Origin: Paracyclopina nana
Taxonomy: Eukaryota; Arthropoda; Copepoda; Cyclopoida; Cyclopettidae
Direction: 5' to 3'
DNA length: 64,000 nt
Assembly (NCBI GenBank): GCA_019096065.1
Contig: JAGUCH010000006.1
Location: 4,360,001 to 4,424,000 of the forward strand
A program made the position numbers and the translations under genes. Positions 12,901-22,997 of the stretch are shown piece after piece. Under the pieces are notes generated by a model, which was not told the origin of the DNA, made no database searches, and saw only the letters and a list, made by a program, of their open reading frames with translations. Every line of letters starts with the position of its first letter. The stretch's first letter is position 1.

Positions 12901-13826
12901 GAATAATTCATCTTGACAGGTACACGCGTGTATGCGCCACCGGAGTGGATCCAGTGTAGCCACTACAACGGCAATCAAGCCACGGTGTGGAGCCTTGGCA
13001 TCCTTTTGTACGCCATGGTCTGTGGCAATATTCCTTTCGAGACGGACGAGCAAATCTGCTCAGCTCGGGTCAAATTCAGGCGAGACATCTCCAGAGGTAA
13101 GCCGAATGAAAGAGAGCCCGAAGTGGAGAAGCTGCAGCGCGTAACTAGCTTGCCTTCAAGTTGAATTAGGGTCACTCTGCAAAACGTGCAGCCTGATTCG
13201 GGCGAAATTGCGAGCACCTTTGTATGTGTATCGTCTAGAAGGCTAAAGTATAAGCTTTCAAATGTCCGAATCAGGCTGTAGCGTATGTTTCATGCGCAGT
13301 AGCGAATTTAGCAGTAGGGCTGTCACTTCCGTGACCTCGATTCGACTCTTTGATGTGGTCCATTTCATCGAATTCTTTCGCCGCAGAATGTCGAGATTTG
13401 ATTACCCAGTGCCTTCGGATCGAAGCTGCTCAAAGGATTCTGCTGGAGGACGTCCTCAGGCATCCCTGGATGATGATGAGGCAGCGAGAGAAAAGTCGTC
13501 AAAAACCGCCTGGATCGTCGTCATCCCTTTTGGCGACCTCTTGCCCTAATAACGAGACAAAAGGGCTGTCCGAGGCCGCGCCTGCAAATCAGCACAAGCC
13601 TTCGCTCAACTCGGTCGGAAGCTGCGTGTCATCCTCCACGGATGAATGTGGCGCGGAGTCCCCGCAGCACTTGAGGCTGCAATTGAGGTCATCGTTTCAG
13701 CAGCAGCCTTTTCTCCAGAGAACCAGGCCAGCCAACTCGGCCCCGCAAACTTCCTCCTGCGCCGCGACGACCTCCAAGTCATTTGTTGAGTGGATCAGCG
13801 AGCCCAATGACGAGGCCGCCATTTGA
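9922..13826 (+). CDS. Pim: Pim-family serine/threonine protein kinase (4 exons, 402 aa)
   Basis: Coding exons are 9922-10140, 11533-11905, 12920-13096 and 13387-13826. All introns are GT-AG and the frame is kept throughout (1209 nt). The product is a soluble, constitutively active type of kinase that phosphorylates Ser/Thr; in vertebrates Pim kinases promote survival and growth. Visible landmarks: glycine loop GRGGFG (39-44), VAIK lysine 61, alpha-C Glu82, hinge ERP (113-115) with the proline typical of Pim, catalytic HRDIKDEN (157-164), DFG (181-183), and the Pim signature DFDGTRVY followed by PPEW (204-207). The kinase domain ends near HPW (residue 284). A Ser/Gln-rich tail of about 110 residues follows, which vertebrate Pim1 (313 aa) lacks. 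The first ATG follows an acceptor-like TTTTTGCAG, so translation probably starts just inside the second transcript exon. Methionines at 2, 20 and 34 are alternative starts. Confidence 0.93.
13189..13278. repeat. 13-bp inverted repeat in kinase intron 3
   Basis: CAGCCTGATTCGG (13189-13201) is exactly reverse-complemented at 13266-13278 inside the 290-bp third intron. The spacing of about 90 bp overall would suit a tiny foldback element or an intronic hairpin. No target duplication was seen. Confidence 0.55.
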
Positions 13827-14410
13827 CATGAGGCCGCGGAGGTCGTGGTTGGCAAACCTGCTCGACCGCAGCCGTGCCATTTTGATGCAATTCGAGAAAG
13901 ACATTCGGCCGGCAAAGTTGCCGTGCACGACCTCGACCGACCTCGGCGGCCTCCATCCGCGGCGTCCCCCTTCATGGGCGAGGACGACCCCGATCGGAAT
14001 TCCTGGTTGTAGCATATCCCTTCTAGAAAAGGTTCAACTCCAGGCTGTGATGCAGATGCTTCTTCGTTTCTATTATCAACTATTTTACATTTCGGATCAA
14101 CAAACATTCAAAAGAACTGACTTCAGGCAAACAGCTGAATTTTTACTTTAGTTCCTCTTCCGTCGCCCAGCGCCACGTGCAATTGTACAATGTATTTTTG
14201 AATCCAACCATCCTGACAGAGCGTAACGCGAAAAAACTTGTTTCATTGAGCTTTTTACATACCTTACACGTTATGCGTACGTACGTTGATTTCCTTTTCG
14301 CAGTTGATGTACGCATATCATTCTACGTAACTGTACGATGCTAAACTTCTATGCCACCATTACACTGCTATTTGATGCTAAAAGAAAGGACTGTTTGGAC
14401 CTTGCTGCTA

Positions 14411-14416
14411 AATAAA
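14411..14416 (+). promoter_or_regulatory. Poly(A) signal AATAAA of the Pim-like gene
   Basis: A canonical AATAAA lies 585 nt after the kinase stop codon and is followed by a T/GT-rich stretch (GTTTTGTTTTTGTT). It is the first canonical hexamer I see after the stop codon and gives a 3' UTR of about 0.6 kb. Confidence 0.6.
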
Positions 14417-14508
14417 ACGTGTTTTGTTTTTGTTCAACACTTGCATTCATTCTGGCTAGCAATTATCCAATTTACGCGCTCGCAAGCGATGCATTAGAAG
14501 GCGCGCGA

Positions 14509-14737
14509 GGCCGTTCTCAAAAAGCCATATTGAGAGAAATAGCTAAGCTAAGTTAAAAAAGTTAAGCAAACGCTCAACATTGGAAGCAAAGCAGCATTTT
14601 TAGTGAGTTTTGAGCGAAATTAGGCAAGGAAAATCAGTTATGTCGCTCAACATTTAAAAGATGCATCTGCTTTGTTGAGCGTTGGCTTTGCTATTTTTAC
14701 CTTGGCTTAGCTTTTTTCCGCCTTTATGAGAACGGCC
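14509..14737. mobile_element. Foldback MITE, GGCCGTTCTCA family, copy 1 (229 bp)
   Basis: The ends are GGCCGTTCTCA and TGAGAACGGCC. The arms continue as an imperfect inverted repeat through AGCTAAGCTAAG / CTTGGCTTAGCT to the inner CGCTCAAC / GTTGAGCG pair. A second copy with the same termini and internal motifs lies at 50792-51000. The flanks GA and TT do not match, so the target duplication of this copy is lost or unclear. It is non-coding. Confidence 0.78.
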
Positions 14738-17700
14738 TTGTGGAAGCCTCAAATTGGCGAAAGCTCGAGCGGAAATTTCTGTAGAATCGTCATTGGCAAT
14801 GGTTAAATGGTTAAATTGAAAGGCCAGACCTCCCGTCTTGCGGGTCGTGATTGACGCAAACATTAGCCTAATAATCGTTGTTATCTCGGGCGGCAGAGAG
14901 CGGACAAACATTAGGGAGAAGAGCATTTTCTAAGGAGATGCAGAGTTGCCAGGTCAAAATGACGACGATGATCGAGAGTCAACATCGTCAAGCGAACTAC
15001 GCAACAATGCAAAAGTCGAAAGGCAAACACCGATTTTTGCGGCGTGTTGACCAAACGTCTACGGCGTGTTTTTCGAGTTGCTCAGCAGACCTGGCTCCGA
15101 TGCCGTGAGAAGGTGCGTCAAAAAATGTTTGTTTGCGAAGCTTTTGAGCTCTCCGCGGGTGAAATGCCGAGCGTGGTGCATTTGCTCAATCCGGCCCAGT
15201 TTGAGGTCTCGCGATTAGGCATCCACCGAACTGTCGCGAAAAAGGCCCCTTTGTGTTAGGCCAACTCCCGACCCACGAACCCCTCGCGTCGTCCCTTTGG
15301 ATGCAAGATTTGGCATCGGGACGAGCCCTCGATGATGATTTCGAAGCCTTATGGAAAAGCCGCGCGATCTCCTACTGAGGCAGCTCGACAGCTTTTAGCC
15401 GTACGATCGGATACAATTGCAGTTGCTCCGAAATTGCAACTGCCCAAAGAGGTCGCCCGGCGTTTGCAGTTTGACCTAGAAAACCCGCTTTTAAATGGCC
15501 GCCGAGACCATCTGGAGATTTAAAAATAGCCGTTTTCCCGCCACGTTTCCATTGTGGAAACTTGCAACGGTCATTTACGCGCGCGCGAGTATACAATAAC
15601 TCTGGAGAAAACGAAAGTCCTCTTCGTTTTCGCTTCGAAGCTGATTTTAGCATCGTTTGTTGCCTTTCCCCGCATCTGGTTCCCAAGAGGCTTCAAAAAC
15701 AAGCGGCAGCAGGGGCAAAATAGGCTAATAACCGTGAAACCGCGCCATCATTGCGTCAATCCAGAAATGGATGCGCGACCCCATGCGCCATATTCCGCAT
15801 GGCAGATGCAGTTAATGACGAATGCTTGGGGAAGTGCTGGTAAACAGCTGCAAGTTTGCGGAGCGCAATTTTCGCCCATGCCGTGCATATGCGGCTCATT
15901 GCTTTCGCGGGAACTCGCCGATTCCCACATTAGGCGTTTTTCGCGGATTTCGTCTCGCTCCTCGCGGGGCCTCGTTCTTCAATCGTGGTGAGCCGGTAGC
16001 TGGAAGGCTAACGCGTTGCGTCCTTGCATCGCATTTGCGAGTCTCCCACCCACGTTCGCGATGCGAGAGCTCAGCGGGTCACCCTTCAATCCATCCTGCC
16101 ATCCCCGGGGTACGCGGAGCTTGAGAGGGTTGTTGTTGTTGTTGTCGTCATCCTCGTTTTTCAGGTGAAATTCCAGGGAAACCGAGCAAGAAGAGTTTCA
16201 CTTGTTGTGCAAACGGACGCGGAATTCACCACCCACAACGGAAAAACGGTCAAAGATCGTAATCCGCGACTCAGAAACGAGCAGCAACGACCATTAGCGA
16301 GGACTTTCTAAAAGGTTCGCCATGATGACGCCCGGTTCGCGAGCATTCCGAAATATGCACTCTTCCCGCTACCGTTCGGCCGTTATAACGAGTCATGATT
16401 AAAAGTACGTTCGCGCCGAGCAACGTCATCAAAATGGGCAAGCGCTTTTCGAGCGATGTTTGCTCAGAGCCGAACGAGCTATTTACCGAGCATTTCGCGC
16501 ATCTCGAGCCTTTGACGGGGATTCATCGCTCCAGGAGGAAATTTCAAATTTGTTGACGAGAAACGTACGCGAATTTTCCACACGTGCATCAGTTGGGAAG
16601 AATCCGCGCGCATTTGTAGGTCATGAACTAGCGTTCCATCTTGCGAGGGGCGTTAACTGTCGAAATGTCGTGGTTAGCAGACTGATTTCCTATCAATTTT
16701 CAATTTTGGCGCGCAAGCAAGCTGGCTGCCAGCTGCGCGGGCCATCGCTATACGCGCGTAAACAACAATAACGCGAATGCGCAATTTCTGCGTTGCTAAG
16801 CGAAAATAATAGTGACGCGGCGCGGGGGCGGACGCGCGAAAGCGACGGCAGCTGCTCGACCCGGCTGACCGGAACGGTGACCGGATTGTTTTTTCGGAAA
16901 ATCAGGCGATTTTGAGCAACGTGATTCGCAAAATGCATTATTAATCGGCGTCGCCGCGTTCTTTCAAACCGCAAAATGCGACTTTATCGAAATCCACGCG
17001 ATTGAGGCATTTTTATCAAGCATCCGCCCGCCTCGTCTGGCAACCCTTCTGCAGCTGCCTCGACGGGAACGCACCGGGACGCTAATCCGTTGGGTAGCAG
17101 CTCATGGTGACCAGCCTGCTTGCCCCGCGCGACAACAACAAACGCAGAAAAATCCGTCCGTTTGGCGCCAAAAATAGATGGCGAATTTTCCTTTCATTGA
17201 CCATTGAAAGGGCGCCATTGAAATATTAATTCAGCGGGTAGAGTAACGTTGCGTTTTGGAAGTGGCAAAAATATCTTCTCGTTCTTTTGTTTTTCTAAAA
17301 TAGCCGCCCTCCTTTCGCTTTGAGGATCGCCGCAGTTTGAATTTTGACCCCGTTTCTTAAAACGGCGGCAGCCAACTGCATGATTGAAGACGTGGATCGC
17401 ATTTGCATGAAGATGCTGAAGAAGAGATCAATGGGTGCGCTTTTGCATCGATGATAAGTAATGGTGGTGCGTTTTATTGCGGATGATCGTGGGGTGGTGA
17501 TGAGTGCATTAGCGGAGACATTTTTCGCATATTGCTTGCTCCATCAGCAGACGCAATTTATGCATCTTAGCTACGCGAAGCGGATCGTGACCACAATGTT
17601 CAGTTCGTCACCCCTTATCTCGCCAAGAAGATAAGTTCATGAGAAAAATTCCTCCAAATTAGTGCTGGGCCGTCCCCGATTGCATGCTGCACATCGACGA

Positions 17701-17927
17701 CAGCTCCAAGGAACAAAAACAGCCTCGCAGCTGGGCTTGCGATTTACGCGGCCTTTGAAGGGGCGGACCACCGAAGACATAAATTGCGGATTTCGGAAAC
17801 TTTCGGCAAGCGTCTAAAAATACGTCGACACCTGCCTGCTTTTAAACCGCAATCGCTCACCGATGTTTGCGCTTTTCGACTCATTCCGGCTATTTTGGGG
17901 CGATCGTAAACTGCCAAATTGAGGGTT
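14738..17927. other. CpG- and GC-rich non-coding tract left of the transposon
   Basis: About 3.2 kb, clearly richer in CpG and GC than the DNA after 31 kb, with a short (GTT)n run near 16130-16146. The open frames here (the longest is 145 codons at 15554-15991) overlap others on both strands and have no recognisable motif. It may be promoter or regulatory DNA of a gene that cannot be identified. The same composition resumes right of the transposon (26764 to about 27700), as expected if the transposon split one tract. Confidence 0.4.
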
Positions 17928-18250
17928 CCCCACCGGAAAGAAAAGTTTCGATCATGTTGAGTTAACGTTTCAATTGAGTCTTACCTAAAATGTCACTTAA
18001 CGCTATGAAACAGTAACGATAATTAGTAATTTCAGTGGCGTTCAAGTAACTTTAACGTTACCGTTAAGCTGATGTTAAAAAGCCATGTACCCTAAAAAAA
18101 TGATGTCTTTTACCTGACGTTAAATGCAATACTAAAATGTTGAGTTAATACATCAATTCAATGATCAATTCAAGCGCATTTAAGTGATTGTTAATGTCGA
18201 ATAAACGCCTAGTTAATGCCTGACTAAAAATGTGAAGTAAAGCTTAGAAT
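17928..18250. repeat. Left subterminal repeat region of the transposon
   Basis: It starts with the terminal inverted repeat. GTTAACG, GTTACCGTTAAG, ACGTTAAATG and GAGTTAAT variants then recur every 20-40 bp. Similar motifs fill the right subterminal region. In plant CACTA elements such repeats bind the element's DNA-binding protein; that role here is inference. Confidence 0.65.
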
Positions 18251-18276
18251 TTGAATTCTTCGTGGCCTTTAGGCCT

Positions 18277-18282
18277 TTTATT
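18277..18282 (-). promoter_or_regulatory. Possible poly(A) signal of the accessory gene
   Basis: TTTATT on the + strand reads AATAAA on the - strand, about 290 nt after the stop codon of the ten-exon minus-strand gene. Confidence 0.4.
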
Positions 18283-18571
18283 CTGATTGTGGCAGTTTAA
18301 TAAGCATAAGTAATATTTTTTAGGTTTGTCGGAGAGGATCCTGCTTGGTCTCCACAGACTCGTCGACTGTACACCTATTTAGTCCATGCAATCTTTAAAT
18401 ATGCAAGTTAGGACGTTTTATACATATTATTATAGTGCATATATCAAAAATAATAATTTCTCTCTTCGGATTATACAAGTACAATTTTCTTCCGCGAGCA
18501 TCCTGTGACGTAGTTCCAAAAGGTTGTGTGGTTGCCATGACGTAGGTCTTCAAGTTAAGGTAATGACTGCT

Positions 18572-21500
18572 TTAGTCAAGAGACATCGACTGATGCTTTT
18601 CAGTCTTGGAACGAGAACTTTTGGCAGCCTGAAAGGAAATGGAGGTAAAGATTCAGTTTGCGGCGATAATATGACAAGTTGAAACATAAGCATCAAAAAG
18701 GAAAGAAAGAGGGCTTACAGCGGGAAGGGGAGGTGCGCCTTCTTGCTCATAATCCCTACTTGGCTCAAGTCTATTGAGAGTGCTGACGTCAAGCACTTGT
18801 TGTGGAGAAGGACCTGAAATTGTACTTTAATTAATTTTTTATCAACTTAAACGTCAGCTTAAAGTTACCTTCATCAGCATCATCGTTTTCATCAGCTTCT
18901 TCGACAGCTTCTTCAGCTGCTACCTCTTCAACGACTTCTTCAGCTGCTTCCTCATCAGCTGCTTCCTCATCAGCTGCTTCTTCTTCAGCTGCATCTTCTT
19001 CAGCTGCTTCTTCTTCAGCTGCTTCTTCTTCAGCTGCTTCTTCTTCATCGGCAGACTCTGCATTGCCGGAATCGTCCTCAGTTTCATTTGCTTCTTCAGC
19101 ATCGTCCTCTTCCTCTTCTGTTTCTTCAACAGATTCTTCCTCCTCCGATTCTTCACTCGGGAGTTCTTCATCAACTGTAGTCGTTTCTTCCCTCCACCCC
19201 TTGACTCTCTTTCTAGGATTGTTCTTTTCTCTTTCTCTTTCTTTCTCTCTCTCCACCTTCTCCTTCCTGAGAGCTTCTTCAATTTCATCCAACTCCTGAT
19301 TGCGTCTCATTTTGGCCAGGGCTTCTTCCTTTGTGAGACGTTTGGAAGGCAGCAGTTTTGGATCGGTGATTGGCTGTGCGTAATGTGTTGTTGCATGTAA
19401 TGTTAACTTAAAGTTTCAAAAAGATTTTTACCTCAACAATTGAAGACTCCACAGTGGATGACCGCTCAACAGCCTTCATGGCATAGCCTTCCTTAGCAAT
19501 CTTGACTTGTCCTCTGCCTGAAGTCTTAATCCTTTGCCTTTTGATCTTTGGAGTAGGCACAGCTTCATCGGCCTTGCGCTTCTTAGCGCCAGTTGACTTA
19601 GTCATTGATCGTGCCAATTCTTCTTCGTCCACATCCTCATCCAGATCAATGCATTGGAGGTCATCATTTCCAGTGGATTTGTTGATAACAAATCGCTGGC
19701 CAACTTCTTCAATTTTGAGCTCTCCACTGTCAAGCATTTCCTTGTACCGCTCCTCAAGCTGAAAAAGATGAATTAGTGTTATATGGCCATTAAATAAACT
19801 TTCACTTACATTGAAGGGCACAAACTTGCTGTTTGTGAACACGTTCTTCTCTTGTGTGAGTTCCTCCAAGAGTCGGACCAATTGGAACATTTGGTTGACG
19901 GTGACTGGGTTGGCTCCATCAGTATTCATGGCGTCCAAAACCTCGCACGACGGCTTGTAGATTTTGTCCTCAGGTGCCAATCCTCGCTCTTCCTGCCTGA
20001 TCTTCTCCGCAACGTAGGTGAGTTTGTTAATGTGAGCGTCGTATTCCTCTCGGGACATAACATGGAGAGACTCAGGAATGGCATGCTGGAAATGAAGTAA
20101 GCGTTATGCATTTGTTTGTCATTAACTTAACTTGTACATTTAATTGAGTTCTTACCAACATGTCGTCGCGGTATTCCATGTCCTTTGCGTAAAGGACATC
20201 ACGCATTTCCTCCACAGTCCTTGTTCCTTCAAGAGCGGCCTTAATGACAGCAGCTCGGGCATTTGAGAACTTATTTTGGATGGCGCCTCTACATGCCTGA
20301 TAGTTCTCCTTGTTGATTAGGCCCTTGATGCCATACGACTTCCGAATGTACTGCAAGACGCTGCCTAGCAGCCACCCAGACAATTGAGGAGGAACGCATC
20401 GCTTGTAGTAGTACATTTTAGCAATGCCACTGAAAAATGTGAAAAAATTTGATCGAAACTTTATCTTACCATTAAAATCGAAAAAAAGTTACTTTTGCGT
20501 ATCGCCGAAAGCCAAATGGCAAGACGCCAAAGGTGTCACCAATTTGATAATGACATTATGGGCGATGGAATTCATCATGTTCCTCTGATCCAATGAGTCC
20601 AGGCAAGGCTGGATGTAGAACAAGAAGTAGCGCCGGCAAAGTGAGGATGCCATGAAGATGTCAAAGGGCAATCCAATCATTGTGAAAGGCACAACTTGAC
20701 TGATCAAATCGACGGCTGCAGCCCTCCTTTCAGCAGCATTATCGCCAATGACATGCATTTGTGTCTCCATCTTCAGTTGCCGTCGTTCAAGGCTACCAAG
20801 CTTGTCAAGAATTGCTTCTTGTGTGTTCTTCGTTGCCTAAAAGAAAAAGTAACATTTTCCAGCCTTGAAGTGAACATAAATTACTTTCATACCCGTGTAT
20901 TATTGTAAATGGCAATCAATTTTGCTCCGTCGATTTTTGGAGCAGAAGCCTCTTTGCTTGTACCAGGGCGAACATCACGCGCATTCAAGGCGTCCTCAAG
21001 CAGACCTGGCAACTTTTCTTTGATGATTTTTGCAATGCCGCTTGCCAATCCAGAGCACATTTCAGATCGGAATGACTGCAATGTGCGTTCAATATCCTCT
21101 TGGAACTTCTCCAATGCTGCCGGTCCAATCGGTGGAATTGGCGGAGTAGTTGACTCCACTGGGCTCACGCTTGGGCTTACATGAACAATTGCCTTGGTCT
21201 GAACAGGCTCATCCAAAGTGCTTGTTAGCAGAGTAGCGCCCATGAACTCCTTAGCGGGCAACTGAACATTTTTCCGTGGACTAACCTTTGGGTCACCTTC
21301 ATGACGCTTGGACGTCGCCTTAACGGGAACAACAGACACAACTGGTGCGTAAGTTTTCTTTGCAGGCGTTCCACGAGTGGCTCTTTTGGATTGAGCAGTC
21401 TCTGGCATCTTCAATGGCGTTGGCTTTGTTGGGCGGGAAGACGGTCCAGGCTCAGGATTGTCGAATAATTGACGCTCCGCAGCTTCCTGAGCTTCCTTCT

Positions 21501-22416
21501 TGGCAGCTGCCTTCAGCATTGCTGCTTTAATGGCGCCACCAGTTTTCTTCTTCTCCTCCTTTGGAGTGGCCTCAGCCTTTCTGGCGGGCGTTTTTGACGC
21601 AGTGGCCTTCTTGGCGGTAGCTTCAGCAGCTTTTCCCGGAGTTGGTGCTTTGGCCTTGCCCGGTGTAGCCCCTTTAGATGTCTTGGCAGTAGCAGGCTTC
21701 GCAGGAGTTGCCGACTTTTTGGCTGCGGCTGATTTCTGCAAAACCAAAATCGAAACGTTAAGCTAACATTAATTTTGGAAAAAAGTTACAAATTTTGTAC
21801 CTTTGATCCTGATGGCTTCTGGTCGCTGTCAGTTTGAGGGAAAGCCTCCTCATTGCGACGGGTCGACATTTTGCCGAACTTCAGGATGGTGAACTTCTTC
21901 GTAGCGGGATCCATTGGAGGGTAATTGTAATCCTTCGCCACTTTCTCCAAGTAGTTGTACACTAGCCATTTGACGTAGTGCGACTTCCTGTGATGAGCCT
22001 TCTGCTTCTTCATGATCGTATTCAAATCTTTCAGAATGCTATCAATGAACATCTGCTTCGTCCCTGAAATAGGTGAAGGTTTGAAACAATTCTGGCGGTG
22101 TTAACTTAGCATGTATACCTTTTTCAATCCTTGCAAAGATTGCGTACGATTTCTCCTCGTCGTCACCTGGTGCAGCGAAATCCCGGAAGGAAATGCGGAA
22201 AGGCAATTCCAATTCAAATTCGGGATTGAACTTATAAATTTTGCTCAATGGCCTCTTCTCGGGATCCTTGTACTTCAATGGCAGAATCTTAAAGAATGGC
22301 TCGCTCTCCAAATTGCAAATAATGACCGAGTCATATTCAGCGTGCGCCGTCTTGAATGTGAGCATCGATGTCTTGAGAACGTCGACGACATTCTCCTCGG
22401 ACCTTTCGTCCTCCAT
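18572..22416 (-). CDS. Transposon accessory protein, ten exons, 1093 aa, unknown family
   Basis: Minus-strand coding exons in order: 22119-22416, 21801-22063, 20893-21735, 20493-20836, 20156-20429, 19810-20085, 19432-19758, 18869-19373, 18719-18813, 18572-18628. Every junction is GT-AG, the phases agree, and the sum is 3282 nt with one stop at the end. The ATG sits in a strong context (GCCATGG). Residues 1-187 form a globular-looking domain of no known type. Residues about 188-260 are rich in Lys, Ala, Pro and Thr with ATPAKP/ATPGKAK-like repeats, like histone H1 tails. Residues about 400-675 look folded and helical. A basic patch (AKKRKA, KIKRQR) near 845 could be a nuclear signal. Residues about 965-1042 are a Glu/Ala/Asp repeat. 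I do not recognise the family. Its place in the element suggests a DNA-binding or regulatory partner of the transposase, like plant TNPA, but that is inference. Confidence 0.85.
18895..19055 (-). repeat. In-frame repeat coding for an acidic Glu/Ala tract
   Basis: On the + strand, units of the type GCTGCTTCTTCTTCA recur about ten times in steps of 12-15 bp. On the coding (-) strand they give EEAAE/DEEAA repeats within exon 8 of the accessory gene. Such a tract may vary in length between copies of the element. Confidence 0.75.
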
Positions 22417-22997
22417 GGCTATCGATTTTCCACTTTTATCGGCCTTTATTTGGCGTTGATGTCTTCTTCAAGGTTTTCAAAGATGGCGTCTGCAATTGAA
22501 AAATTGGCGGAATGACCGTTAGTGGCTTCAGCGCGCGGTAATTTGCCGGGCGTGCGTTGAAGTGAGTGCGTCGCGGGCGGGCGAGTGCGCAGCAATGGAC
22601 GAGTCGTGTCGTAGGCGGTACAGTACAAAACCTGGTATGCAGTAGCTGAAGCTTAAGCGCGCCAAAACTGAGTTGTCCCTCAGCTTTGGAAATTCATTTT
22701 GAAAAATCAGCGATTTGTGCCGTCTACGACATTTTTGAACACGTTATATCTCTGTGCAGTGAGTGGATTGGTAAGATTTTATAGGATTTACCTAGTTATG
22801 AACCCGGTGAAGTGCAATTTACCGCTCCGAAAAATTTGGCGTCTCCTTCGCGGCGAAATTTTTTAACGTGTGACGATTTGACGCAAAAAATAATATTCCT
22901 TGAAATTGCGTTGTCTCACTTAGCAAAAAATACATTATCTCTTGTCACAGCGATAAAGCCATTCTAAAATTGTTCATGTCTTTTTCAGGTAAGCAAA
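22417..22997. promoter_or_regulatory. Shared divergent promoter region of the two transposon genes
   Basis: The 581 bp between the two opposed start codons must hold the 5' UTRs and promoters of both transposon genes. The part near 22500-22640 is CpG-rich. A splice-acceptor-like CTTTTTCAG ends at 22988, nine bases before the transposase ATG, so the transposase transcript probably has a 5' UTR intron. No clear TATA box was identified. Confidence 0.6.

Noticed and set aside
13697..14107. Antisense open frame over the last kinase exon
   Set aside because: It is a shadow of the real coding exon on the + strand.
15554..15991. Open frame of 145 codons in the CpG-rich tract
   Set aside because: High GC lowers stop frequency; overlapping frames exist in both directions and no motif is present.
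20836..20892. A suspected frameshift between exons 3 and 4 of the accessory gene
   Set aside because: On recounting the bases, the GT-AG junction keeps frame (phase 0), so the gene is intact there.
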